NCBI RefSeq assembly: GCF_932294415.1
Contig: NC_065536.1
Coordinates: 5,652,974 to 5,716,973, forward strand
Length of the DNA: 64,000 nt
Direction: 5' to 3'
Source of the DNA: Quercus robur
Taxonomy: Eukaryota > Streptophyta > Magnoliopsida > Fagales > Fagaceae
Shown here piece after piece: positions 12,045 through 24,177 of the stretch. How positions within the stretch are numbered: the stretch's first letter is position 1; each line of letters starts with the position of its first letter. The position numbers and the translations under genes were made by a program. Below the pieces are notes generated by a model. The model did no database searches, was not told the origin of the DNA, and saw nothing but the letters and a program-made list of their open reading frames with translations.

Positions 12045-13022
12045 AGATTTCAATAACTCCAACCTTTTCTCTCTCCACTCTTAAATCCTGACAACAACAA
12101 TTTCTTCCTCATATCCCTCTCAAACTAGGTAATCTCTCTCTAATAATTTCAACCACAAATTATGGCCTTTTTGCCAACTAGCATAATTTTAGGGCAAAAA
12201 AAAAAAAGGAGAAACGCATCTTGGCAAACTTAGACTATGTTTGGTAACAATTTTTATTTTCTATTTTCAAAAACTTGTTTTTGGGAATATGAAGAAAAAA
12301 CAATTTTCTTGTATTTTTAAAATCAAAAACATGTTTGGTTAGTTGAAATTTATAATATAGTTTTTTGAAAAAAAAAATAGAAAATACTAAAATAAGTTGT
12401 TACTAGGATTTGAATTCTAATACTAACTCATTAAATGAGACAGATTCATTAAATTAAATGCGTGCTTTCATTGACTTTTGAAAATTAGAAACTGAAAACA
12501 GCATTTTGCATGTTTTCAGTTTCTTTCACAAATTGAGTTTTGAGACAGTTTTTGTTTTTTATTCATTTTGAGTTGCCAAACAAGCTTTTTAGTCTCAAAA
12601 ATAGAAAATTATTTTTTGAAACAAAAAATAAGGGAAAAAACAGTTACCAAACATACTCTTAATTAGTTATGTAGAACTTTTTTAGAACTTGAGTTTGTCG
12701 AACTCGAGTTCTAAGTAAAATTATGCTATTTGGCAAAATTCACTTCAATAACTCCAACCTTTTCTCTCTCCACTCTCAAATCCTGGCAACAACAATTTCT
12801 TTGTCATATCCCTCTCAAACTAGGTAATCTCTCTCTCTCTAATAATTTCAACCACAAATTATGGCCTTTTTGCCGAATAGCATAATTTTAGAAAAAAAAA
12901 AAAAAAAAAAAAAGGAGAAATGCATCTTGGCAAACTTATTTAGTTATGTAGAACTTTTTTGGAACTTGAGTTTGTCAAACTCAAGTTCTAAGTGAAATTA
13001 TGCTATTTGGCAAAATTCACCT
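12045..13022 (+). repeat. direct tandem duplication, first copy interrupted by a MITE
   Basis: The segment from AATAACTCCAACCTTTTCTC near 12052 to GCAAAATTCAC near 12745 is repeated from about 12746 to 13022. The second copy is about 277 bp; the first is longer only because it carries a 426-bp MITE. Both copies hold a leader-like CTCTCAAACTAGGTAATCTC junction that looks like a splice donor, but no downstream gene was found. Confidence 0.8.
12233..12658. mobile_element. Tourist-type MITE with TTA target duplication
   Basis: The terminal inverted repeats are GACTATGTTTGGTAAC at the left and its near complement (GAGTATGTTTGGTAAC read inwards) at the right. They are flanked by TTA at 12230-12232 and 12659-12661. 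The second copy of the surrounding tandem duplication has the uninterrupted site (AACTTATTTAG), which fixes the ends. A 3-bp TTA duplication is the hallmark of PIF/Harbinger-derived elements. Confidence 0.85.
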
Positions 13023-13364
13023 ACAAATTATAGTTTAACTTTCTTTTTTCTTGGCTTAAAAAAAAAAAACTTTCCTTTTTCTTTAATTTGATGAGCTTTT
13101 ATGTTTGAGCTTATTAATAACACTACCTCATTTCTGATTTGTTTCCTATTTTTTGGGTGGTTTGTTAGGCCGTTGATGATTTATATATTTGGCTACGAAT
13201 GTAATAATGCTAACATGTTAGTGATAGTTTAACTTAGATATGTACACTAGTATGTCAATCAAGTACTTACTACTCATATGATCAAAAAATGTGGATTCTC
13301 AAAATAAATAAATAAATAAAAAGTTGACAAAAAATTGTAGTAACTTAGAATTGAGAGTTGTAGT

Positions 13365-13470
13365 AAAGAGTCTTGTAGCTCAACTAGTTGACACCTCTAA
13401 AGTTTTTAACGGTTTCATATAGGGTTCAAATCTCATCTCCTCATTGTAACTATCGAATTATCAAAAAAAA
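13365..13470 (+). mobile_element. tRNA-derived SINE, degenerate
   Basis: An A-box-like TAGCTCAACTAGTTG near 13376 is followed by a B-box-like GGGTTCAAATCTC near 13422 and a poly-A run at about 13461-13475. No target duplication was recognised. The call rests on internal promoter boxes plus tail. Confidence 0.55.
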
Positions 13471-13612
13471 AAAAAAATCGATAATTTTATTTATAGTGAG
13501 AATATACGGGGGAACTTATCAAGGAATTAAAAAAAAATTAAAGAAAGAAGACGATAAGGAACCCAATTTGAGGGGTGGAACCTCTTGCTAGTTGCTAGCT
13601 AAGACCATATAG

Positions 13613-13887
13613 GGTCCGTTTGGATTGAGCTTATTTTTGCTGAAACTGAAAATTGAAACTGAAAATACTGTAGCAAAATAATTTTTAAATATGTAAATAG
13701 TATCATGAGACCCATTTTTAATGAAAAAGTTACTGAAAAGTGAAATTTGTGGGTCTATAAACAGTACACGAATGCACTGTTCACAGTGGACTTGGTCAAA
13801 TAGTGCGGCTGAAAGATTAAAAAAAAAAAAAAAAAACTGGAAAACGCAACAAGGCATTCAGCCACTTTCAGCAATCCAAACGCCCTC
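13613..13887. mobile_element. MITE with GTTTGGATTG termini
   Basis: The left end reads GGGTCCGTTTGGATTG and the right end, read inwards, GAGGGCGTTTGGATTG. The interior shares GCTGAAACTGAAAA and AATAGTA blocks with the pair at 3063-3625. Length is about 275 bp. The target duplication is unclear. Confidence 0.65.
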
Positions 13888-14112
13888 AGCATTTGCAATA
13901 CTTTATGGAGTTACTTTTCTTTCCCTTGATCGTATTTCCATATTTATGTTATAGCTGCATGTTACAATTATCGAAGTGTGCGAGTTTCTTAAGCATTATA
14001 ATAATTGAAATTCTCTTCTTCAAACATATGTTTCTGTGTGTTAGTCTTTGTGCTTTGTGAGCACTCAAGGGCAAAACAGAGAATCTAACTGAATTTCTTA
14101 CTTTCAAAGACA

Positions 14113-14523
14113 ATGGCTCGAGGAAGAGATGCATGTTGGGAAAATTGCGTGCTTGTTGATGCAACCAGACGGAAGGTTAGGATGAAGTTTCACTTGGCTC
14201 AAATAAAGAACAGAGATATAGTCCCCTGTACAGAAACATAAGGTCAAGAAAATAGCCCTTCCATGGATATTTAGTGGACAGAATGGAAGCACCTGTCCAT
14301 CTTTGTTATCTCCATGCCCTTAACGAGTGGACAGCCTACAGGCTACAGTAGATGATGCTCAAAAGCAAAAGCAGGATGATGCTGACAAAAGAATTGCTGT
14401 TTTTTTCTTCCACAATTCTATTCCTTTCGGTGCTGCTAAATCCATGTATTATCAGGATATGGTAAATGCCATAGCAGAGTGTGGGGTTGGCTACAATGCT
14501 CAGTTAGGAAACAAAGCAATGTA
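14113..14523 (+). pseudogene. fragment of a BED zinc-finger / DUF659 hAT-type gene
   Basis: An ATG at 14113 opens a frame reading MARGRDACWENCVLVDATRR and then jumps to KFHLAQIKNRDIVPC before a stop. It resembles the start of plant BED-finger proteins of the hAT-transposase-like DUF659 family, with the Cys-x2-Cys part of the finger deleted. About 100 bp later another frame (14327-14523) encodes DDADKRIAVFFFHNSIPFGA and YQDMVNAIAECGVGY, matching the beginning of DUF659. The intervening stop, the missing zinc ligands and the early end show a dead fragment of a domesticated or mobile hAT gene. Confidence 0.65.
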
Positions 14524-15147
14524 ATTTATTTCTTATATTGTATCCAGGGCTAAAGCATTAAAATTGTAGTCAATTGACACACATATCAAATATCAATAAT
14601 ACAAAAGTACCTTTTTACAAAAAAAAAAAAAAAAAAAAAGAAGAAGAAAAGTTTTCTTATTTTCCCTCGTACTTAAATAAGTGGCGATTCCACATAAAAT
14701 CCTTGATTCAGGGGCAAATACAGTTTTACAGTGAACTTGATATTTTGAGCATCACGATCCCATCCGTTTGTGCGGGTTAGGCTCAATTTGAGAAAAATTG
14801 GTGGGCCGGGTTGCAATTACTCACAATATGTACATACTTTTACCCAATTTCCATGACTTATCAAGATTTTAAAACCTTAATCCTTGACGGTAATAGATAT
14901 GATACAAATTTTAATTTTTTATGAATCAATAACTATGAATTTTTTCCCTGTTTATGAATCAATGATGTGGAGCCTAAGCTTTTGATTTAATCTGATTGTC
15001 ACAACTAATTTTGTAATGAATGGAAAGTAAATAATTCACTAAGAGATTTGAATAGGAGAATAAATTGAATAATATGGGTTTGTTATTGATAAAATATGTA
15101 GCTCTATTCTTGTCGAGGATACATCCAAAGGCAGACACAAAGAGCAC

Positions 15148-15692
15148 GTTTGGTTTGTCAGTTTAAACATTAGTGTTCAGTGTTTAAACACTGAACACTA
15201 GTGTCCAAAAACAAAAAAAGGCGTTTGGTATGCCATTCCTGTTCAGGCGTTTGGAAAACATTGTTCAAAAATCAGTGTTCAAAATGATGGTTTTTGAAAT
15301 CATCTCCGGCCTGTTTTTAAACAACAAAAATTAGTGTTCAGTGGTAGTTGTGTAATTATCTTGAACACTGTATGGCCCACTTGCTCAAACATCAAAAGCT
15401 GTATTGTCTCCTCAATCTCACCCACATAGTCCCACTGGCATTAAAAAAATGTTTTTTGAATAAACAAAATGTTTATTTTGGTCAAAGGTGTCAGTTTTTT
15501 TTTTTAAATCAAACACACATACCAAACACATTTTTATGTTTTTTGAACACTAAAACATGTTATTTAAACCATGATACCAAACATATTTTTTGTTTTATAA
15601 ACATTAAAAATACGTTTTTCAACAATATTTTTTAAACTACAATTTTCACATCTTTTTAAATAACAATTTTTGAACTCCATGACCAAACGGGC
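15148..15692. repeat. GTTTGG-ended inverted-repeat element
   Basis: The left end GCACGTTTGGTTTGTCAG and right end GACCAAACGGGCCC are inversely related, and AGTGTTCA / TGAACAC motifs recur through the interior. A much shorter relative with AACAACA and CAAACGGGCC ends sits in eIF3A intron 2 (20001-20138). Internal low-complexity frames are not genes. Confidence 0.5.
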
Positions 15693-17101
15693 CCAAATTC
15701 TTTAAACTCTTTTACTCTAATATTTTCACATGCCCCCTTTAAGTGTGTGTGAAGGCTCTATTTATACTAAAGGGCCTTCTTCTCAGTAGAAGGCGGTCAC
15801 GATAAGGATTAGAAGATACTTGTCCTATCAAATATCTCCTCCCCCATTTTGATGATGAAAATGGACTTTTGGGATGTGAAGTACCATTTAGGTCGATCAT
15901 TCAGTAATAAATGCGGTTTATGTCAGGTGGAAACACCTAATTAATGCAGAGGTGATTGTTGTTTGGTTTAGGAGTTACCTTCCCAAGTTCCTTGGACATC
16001 TTTGATGAGTTTGGGCTTGCTACCTTCCCAGAACTCCTTGGTTGACGTTTTCCGAGGGGTTATATCTTATCGGTGTCAATCAGAGGACGTGGGGTCACTT
16101 CCTTGGTTGGGCCCTTGGTCCATTTACCAGGTCTAGGACCTTTTTCCCAGTGTATCTGGATTTAACCTATTCTCTCGATTCACCTTATCTCTCAATGGGC
16201 TTCTAGTCCATGGCCCGTGGAGCCCTACTAGAAGACCACCCCCTACAAATGACTATGGATTATAATATTCATAATGGACCACAATATTTGCGGATTTTGC
16301 AAAATACTAGAATGTCCACCTTAATATTATAGAATATGATTTTAGAGTGTTTTCGGGTGGGGGGATTGTTGTTAAATTTTTGAATTTGGCCTTGGCCCTT
16401 GGGAGTTGAGGGTTGGTACTTCGAAGCGAGAAACTATGCTTAGGCATAACAATTGGCAATCGTGCTCGAGCTGAGTTATGGGTAAATAGTTTAGTTTAAC
16501 ATGTGATGTGTTTACTAGTTTTCTCTTAGAAAAAAAAGTGTTTATTAGTCAATTTAGTGTCAGTTTGGGAATAACTTATTTAGTTTTAATTATTTTTTTT
16601 TCCTAAAAGTTTGCTAAAGTATACTTATATGGTAATATTATGAAAAAAGTGAGAAGAAAAAGATAAAAAATGAAAATTTTAAAAGCTCGACATAAAAGTT
16701 AAAAGTTAATGCTAAAAACCGATGCCAAACAGAGCTGAATTTGACAGGGTAACCTAAGTGGAAAAAAAAAACTTATATTATCTTTTGAGTTGTGTTAACG
16801 GGCACCGTAAGGTGTCTGTTAACAACAACTTTTGACTTTTTTTAGTACATTTTTTTGTCTTTTTCTGCAGTTTTATGTCATTTTTTTCCAGTGTAAGACC
16901 AACTTTATAGAAAGAAAAAAATATTAAAATAACCAAAAACACTAGTTTTATGTCATTTTCTTTTATTTATTTAATTTTTTTATTAAATAGGACCTATTTT
17001 AATACAACCTTAACAAGCACCAAGCCGTGCTTGTTAACGTTTGCCTTATCTTTTTTTTTTCTTTTTTTTTAAGGAACAAAAACATGTCGGTCTAGAAGCC
17101 C

Positions 17102-17254
17102 AATTCATCACTGCGCCAAGGGCCCAATAAAGCTCACCTCCGTCTTTTTGAGTTATCCATCCGAACAAAACCCAACAAAGCTAAAACCCTAAGAAAAACG
17201 TTCTCTGCTCTCCCATTGAGAAAGATTGCGGCCACTGAAATCTCTAGCTTCCAG
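17102..17254 (+). promoter_or_regulatory. eIF3A core promoter and 5' UTR exon
   Basis: A GGCCCAATA motif (17121-17129) and an AAACCCTAA telo-box (17184-17192) sit 55 bp apart, just upstream of or within a 5' UTR exon ending at CTTCCAG (17254) with a GTACTC donor. A second UTR exon starts at 18479 after TCTTTCAG and runs to the ATG. GGCCCA elements and telo-boxes together are typical of plant ribosomal-protein and translation-factor promoters, consistent with growth-linked expression. Confidence 0.65.
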
Positions 17255-18061
17255 GTACTCTCTCTCTCTCTCGCTCTCGCTATCTTAGTATTCGGAGAAT
17301 TTGGATCGTACATATGTGTGTGTAAAGTGATTGTTTTTTGTTTTGCTGAGTATTTTTATAGAACCGTTGGTTTGAAACGATTTATGGATTGCTGATATAC
17401 GTGTTGGTTGCAAAATTGATTGAATATCTTAGTGTTTTGGTTTAAATTTGGATCTGGGTTTGGCTTGGTTAGTGTGGATTCGATGTAAAAATTAAAAATT
17501 TGTGAAATTTTTTTGGGGTTGGAGAGTGGGGATAGATTTGTGTGGTGGTGAGTGAGGAACTGTTTGATTTGGCATGTTGAGGGTATTTGGTTTTGTTCTG
17601 GTGAAAGATCGGGGCTGACCCGGAATTGGGTTAATTGGTAATTTGGATGGTATTGTTGTGTTGGATGTGAATTGTATGAGAGAGTGTAGGAAATACGTTG
17701 ATGGTTTCGGTTGAAAGTTGTGATTTTTGAAAGAGGAAAAGACACCGATTTGGCCGAAAAATTTGGTGTGTGTGTGCATGTGTGTAGTTTTTAAACTTTG
17801 AAGAAGAAAAAAGACAACTATGTATGAAAAATTCTGATGCTTCTGGTTGAAATTTGTAATTTTTGAAGAAGAAAAAGGAATTGGATTTAGGTATGTAATG
17901 TGGTGTGTGTGCGTGTGAGGATATATGTAAAATTCTGATGCTTAAGTTATTATTTAAAAAATAAAAATAAAAACTGTATGCATGCTTTAGGTCAATTTTT
18001 ATTTTTTATTATATTATATTTGAAAATAAAGAGCCATTCACCCATCCCTTTTGCTATGAAA

Positions 18062-18062
<1 letters not shown>

Positions 18063-18141
<79 letters not shown>
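18063..18141 (+). repeat. long AC dinucleotide microsatellite
   Basis: A nearly pure (CA)n tract, followed by ATACAC units to about 18160, lies in the 5' UTR intron of eIF3A. It is likely to be length-polymorphic. Confidence 0.95.
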
Positions 18142-18146
<5 letters not shown>

Positions 18147-18506
18147 ATACACATACACAAATGTATAGGTTAGAAATAAGAAAAATATACTTTTGCTGGC
18201 ATCATGAGTCATGACTCTTTGGTTGGTACAGAAGGACGTTTAGACTAAGTGCAGGCTTTTAGCTTTTGGTGATTTCTTATTACAATTGTAGAAATGATGA
18301 AAATCTTCACTCTTTTTTTTGGAGCTTTGATATTTAGTTTATGATGTGATACCGTGCTTCTATGCACTTGCCTTTGAGTTTGGGTCTGCTGGTAGATAAA
18401 TAAATTTAGATTTTACTTTCCTTTTTATCTTTTTTTTTTTGCTCCCGAAAACTTGATTTATATTCATCTTTCTTTCAGGTGATTGCTGATTTGATATTGT
18501 GATGAT

Positions 18507-21500
18507 ATGACGACTTTTGCCAAACCAGAGAATGCTTTAAAGCGAGCTGAAGGTGACTTGAAATCTTTTACCTCTCTTTTTAAGTGTTGATACCATTTTT
18601 TTTTCTTTAAAAAATGGATGCTATCATGATGTGCAAGCGTTGCATGTATCTGCCTGGAACTTGGATTGAGTAAAAAATTTCTCTTCATCTTTCTTTGCAT
18701 TACTCTCTTTAACAAGTTGAGTTTAACATTCAACCCAAAATAAATCCCCTTAGCTGGTTTCAGCTTAAGTTGTCTGAAAAATAATGTTGAATGCTGACCG
18801 TGTGTCAGTAATATTTTTTTTGGTGGTGGGTGTGAGGAGGGTGTGAAATTTTTGTTGTTAAACACTGTGGGTTGATCAATTTCAAATGCTATGTTGCTGA
18901 TGTATGTTATACAAATGGGAAAGATATCATGTAAAGTAGGAGAATGCATATTGGCTTTATGCTTTCAGCATTTTTATCACATGTATTGTTGTCAATACTT
19001 TAAAAAATACTGTCATACTTATGTCGCTTCTGTCTTGATCCTGTGTGAGATATTTGGACTGACTTTTGTTATCCATGGATGCAGAGCTGATAAATGTTGG
19101 GCAGAAACAAAATGCCTTGCAAGCCCTTCATGACCTTATAACATCAAGGAGGTATCGAGCATGGCAAAAGACACTTGAAAGGATTATGTTTAAATATGTA
19201 GAGCTCTGTGTTGACATGCGGAGGGGTAGGTTTGCCAAGGATGGTCTGATTCAATACCGCATTGTGTGTCAGCAAGTCAATGTTAATTCTTTGGAGGAGG
19301 TGATAAAACACTTCATGCACCTGTCCACTGAGAAAGCTGAGCAGGCTCGTAGTCAGGCAGAAGCCCTAGAAGAAGCTCTAGATGTAGATGACCTAGAAGC
19401 AGATAAAAGGCCAGAAGATTTGATGCTAAGTTATGTCAGTGGAGAGAAGGGAAAGGATAGGTCTGATCGCGAACTTGTTACCCCTTGGTTCAAGTTTTTG
19501 TGGGAGACCTATAGAACAGTGCTTGAAATCTTACGTAACAACTCAAAGTTGGAAGCACTTTACGCGGTAGTTCCTGCCTCAAACAGAATTTCTCTTAAAG
19601 CTTTATTTCACTCATATAAATATTCATGTGTGAATTTTGGCATGGTATTATCATTGAATTTAATAATTCAATAATATGATAGATGTCCTTTAGAATTATG
19701 TTAATTGTTGGGATTCTATAGCATTTTACTTCTGGCATAGAAGATTTGAGTTTCTTGTAGTTTATCCATGGGTACTTTGTCTTAATGACCGAGCAAGAGG
19801 GAGTAGTATAGACTCTAGTAGGTCCCACCTCAAACAGAATTTCTTTTGGCATGGTGTTGTCAACGAATTTAAGAAATTCAATAGTGTGATAGTTTTATTT
19901 ATATTTGTGATAATGTTTTTTTTTGGGGGGGGGATTCTTTAGCATTTATATATGGTTTAGAAGATTTTTGTTTCTTGTAGTTTATCCATGGGTAACTTTG
20001 GGGGTGTTTGGTAGTGTATTTTGAACAACAATTTTCAGTGTTTAAACAACATTACACGTATTTCTACACACTTTTTCACCAACACGTATTTCCAAAAAAT
20101 ACAAACAACATTACTAGAACAACATTATCAAACGGGCCCTTTGTCTGAATGACTAATCAAGAAGGAGTAGTCTAGATGTATTTGAAAGCCTGTTCTTGTG
20201 GGAATTTGCCAAATTAACACTGCAGACGGTAGTATATTATTTTAGAATTTGTTCCCCTTATTTCTCTCTTTTCTTTCTTGAACACTGCCAGACAATAATA
20301 TATTATGTTATGGTTAAATTTTAAATAATTTGAGGGTTTCTTTGCTTCCCATTGATAAATTTATTCAGATATATTTTGGACTTATATTTGTGCTATTGCA
20401 CAATAAATCAATATTTTTTATTTTTTAAAACTTTTCTTCTTCTTGCATCTTTCTCTTGGAAACAATTTATACATTGCTTTTCAAAAACACTTGCTTTAAC
20501 TTGTTCTGGCATGCCTGGGCTTTTTACCTAGGCTCCATGAGGCCTCTGCCCCAAAGTGCACCTATGAGCTTTTAGGTCTTTATTTTGCCAGACTCTACTA
20601 GATTTCTCAGGCATGATATTTTTGTTTGTAATTTGTTGGCAGATGAAAAGTATTGGGTAAAAAAAAAAGTGATGTTGACTTTCTGTTCCTCTCAATATAT
20701 TTTATTCTTATACCAGGTCTTCTCTCATATTCTTATTGGACGGTGGGTTGTCCATCACTAAACTACTGCCATATTTATTACTATGAATGAGCATTACATA
20801 CATTCATTGTTGAGTGTGGTTTTATGGTTTGTGTCATGAACATTACATGCCATATTGATGTAAAAAAAATACGCGTCTTATTAATGGAAAAAGAGATGTT
20901 ATCTTAGAGTTTTCAAATGTGGTCTGTAGATGACAGCACACCGGGCTTTCCAGTTTTGCAAGCAATACAAACGGACAACAGAGTTTCGTAGGTTGTGTGA
21001 AATTATCAGGAATCATCTATCTAATCTTAACAAATACAGAGACCAAAGGGACCGGCCTGACCTGTCTGCACCTGAGAGCTTGCAGCTGTATCTTGATACA
21101 AGATTTGAACAGCTAAAGATTGCTACTGAACTTGAACTGTGGCAGGTATCTGTTATTTTTCTGTTTGTATTTCTGTATTTTTAGAGGGGAGACAATAATT
21201 CATGCACAAAATTGTCAATTTGTATTTTGTGATGGGCACGTCTTATCTCTCTCACAATATTGTCATTTTGTTTGCTGCAGGAAGCTTTTCGTTCTGTGGA
21301 AGATATTCATGGATTGATGTGCATGGTTAAGAAAACCCCCAAGTCATCTTTAATGGTGGTTTATTATGCCAAGCTAACAGAAATTTTCTGGATCTCATCT
21401 AGCCATCTATATCATGCTTATGCGTGGTTGAAGCTTTTTACCCTTCAGAAAAGCTTCAATAAGAATTTAAGTCAGAAGGATTTGCAATTGATAGCATCAT

Positions 21501-24109
21501 CTGTTGTATTGGCTGCACTCTCAGTGCCGCCCTATACTCACAGACGCGGTTCATCCCATTTGGAACTTCAAAATGAGAAGGAACGCAACTTGAGGATGGC
21601 TAATCTTATAGGATTCAATCTTGATCCTAAAGTTGATGGTGGAGAAGTGGTAATCTGATTTGTTCCATTGAATTTGCTTTCATTTGATATCTATTATCAA
21701 CATTTTCTCATCCTGACAATGTACTCTTTGCAGCTATCACGGTCAAACATTCTCTCAGAACTGGTAAGCTCGAAATAATTGCTTTACTGAGGTGTAGTTT
21801 TGTTTGGTGTTATTTATTGTTTCTCTCGATTATGGTCTTCTTATGCATGTTCAAAATGCTTAATTGTCCAAGACCTTTGATTTCTTTAGTTTATGGAATC
21901 AACTTCTTTAGTTATGTAATTTATTAGGTGATAGATTTGTATTTTCTAAATTGCCAGCCGAACATGTAGATTATCTTTTTATTCCATATTCTACTCACCT
22001 ATATCCTGATTATTTTTTTGTGCTATCATCTCCTCAGCCAATCATTATAAATTCCTTGATATTTTAATTTTCTTTTAGAGAAAAAACAATGTCTATATAT
22101 GTTGTCATTAATGTTTGAAGAATAGGTATTGATAAGTTATTTTTCATGGTTACAATCATAAGTATCTAGACAGATCTGTCACTATTGACATATGAAATTT
22201 TGGAATATCTTGTTTGAGTTATTGAAATGCATCTGTCGTGCATGTGTTGGTACGTTTTATAAGATATCTTGGATGAATATTCTGTACATGATGGTTTGCT
22301 TTCAATATTTCTGATTTTGCTGATGATTTCAGGTGTTGAAAGGTGTATTGAGCTGTGCTACTCAGGAAGTAAAAGATCTTTATCATCTACTGGAGCATGA
22401 GTTTCTCCCTTTGGATCTTGCATCAAAGATACAGCCCTTGTTGGTTAAAATTTCAAAGCTTGGGGGTAAGCTTTCTTCAGCTTCCTCTGTTCATGAAGTT
22501 CAACTGTCTCAATATGCTCCTGCCCTGGAAAAGCTTGCTACCTTGAGGTTGCTTCAGCAGGTGCACTCTTGTGTTTAGTGTCTTGTTGTTTTTATGTGCA
22601 TTATACCCAACCTCGTGCTCAGAATTTTAGTTTTCCTTTTACTAATTTTTCTCTGGTTTTTCCCCAGGTGTCTCGGGTGTATCAAACACTGAAAATTGAG
22701 AGTTTATCTCAGATGATCCCCTTTTTTGATTTTCCCGTTGTTGAGAAGATCTCTGTAGATGCTGTTAAACATAATTTCATAGCTATGAAAGTTGACCATA
22801 TTAAGGGTGTTGTATTGTTTGGTAATTTGGTAAGTTAACACTTAACAACCAAACTCTGTCTCTGCTAATTTCTTTTCCTGACAACAATATACATTTGCTA
22901 ATTAACTATATATATATCATTAGAACTTAGAAATATATTTTGGAAAACTCAGATTTTGACTGACCCAAGTATTAGAATCTGATTCTGATGAAATATCTTT
23001 TAATATTGTTACTTGGGATATTCATCGAGGAGTTTAAAACAGGTGATAGAATTCTTTCAGCTAAACAGTTCTCTAATCAGCTTGTTTCTTAAGTTTCTGC
23101 CATTTGGTTGGGTTCTAATAAACATATTTTAATGCTAATATTGGTAATTGGCACGTGAAATAATTATTTTAGCGTTACCAAGCTCCATCTGATTTGCTTT
23201 TTGGGTGATATTTCTTTCGTTCTTGCTGACAAAGGTAGTGTAATAGTTCTGGTTAGAATTTGATTGATCTCATTGGATTTAATCTTGCAGGGCCTTGAAT
23301 CTGATGGCTTCCAGGATCACTTGACAGTCTTTGCTGGTTCATTAGATAAAGCAAGGACCATGATTTATCCACCTGTAAAGAAGGCATCAAAGCTAGGAGA
23401 AATGTTGCCTGGTTTGGCGGATCTTGTGGATAAGGAACACAAGAGACTTCTTGCTCGAAAATCAATCATTGAGAAAAGGAAGGAAGAGCAAGAACTTCTA
23501 CTTTTGGAAATGGTACATCAAAACTGCTATCTGAGATGGTGTGTTTAATTTGAATCATTTTTCCAAATCTGAAAATGAGTTAAATTTTTGTTAAATTTTG
23601 TGTGCTTCCAAGGAACGAAATGCAGAGTTGAAAAGGAGAAAGCAACAGCAGATTGCTGAAGAGGAAGAGAAGAAGAGGCTTGCATCTGAGGTTGAAAAGA
23701 GGAAGAATCAAATGATCCTTGAGGAAATTAGAGACAAGGAGCTTGAGCAAGCAAAAGCTCTACTTGAGGATGTTGGAAAGCAGCGCAAGAAGAAGATAAA
23801 GAAGTCATTTTTAGACGGAGTGAGTTAAAATTTGGTCTCATGTTATCTGTATGTGGCTGGTATGAGCATATGTTAATGATTGTATGTGTACACAGGAAAA
23901 TGTTACAAAGCAAGCTATAATGGAGATGGCCCTGAGTGAACAGCTGAGGGAGAGACAGGAAACAGAGAAGAAATTACTAAAACTAGCTAAAACCATGGAT
24001 CATTTAGAAAGAGCAAAAAGAGAAGAGGCAGCTCCCTTGATTGAAGCTGCATTTCAGCAGCGTTTGGTGGAAGAGAAGGTGCTTCATGAACGTGAGCAGC
24101 AGGTACTTT

Positions 24110-24177
<68 letters not shown>

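Larger units (their letters stand above)
9709..17100. other. repeat-rich spacer without intact genes
   Basis: No intact gene seen. The spacer contains poly-T and poly-A tracts (9840-9868, 10272-10292), a SINE (11473-11590), a tandem duplication with a nested MITE (12045-13022), a SINE (13365-13470), a MITE (13613-13887), a broken BED/hAT gene (14113-14523) and a long GTTTGG-ended repeat (15148-15692). The segment about 15700-16260 has higher GC and looks like an old LTR-type repeat, but I could not define its ends. From 16270 to 17070 I see only AT-rich sequence. Confidence 0.5.

Noticed and set aside
17356..17779. Minus-strand frames of 129 and 95 codons
   Set aside because: They sit in the eIF3A leader intron and are Asn/Pro/Thr-rich by base bias; no domain.
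17978..18214. Frame with a His-Thr repeat
   Set aside because: Translation of the AC microsatellite.
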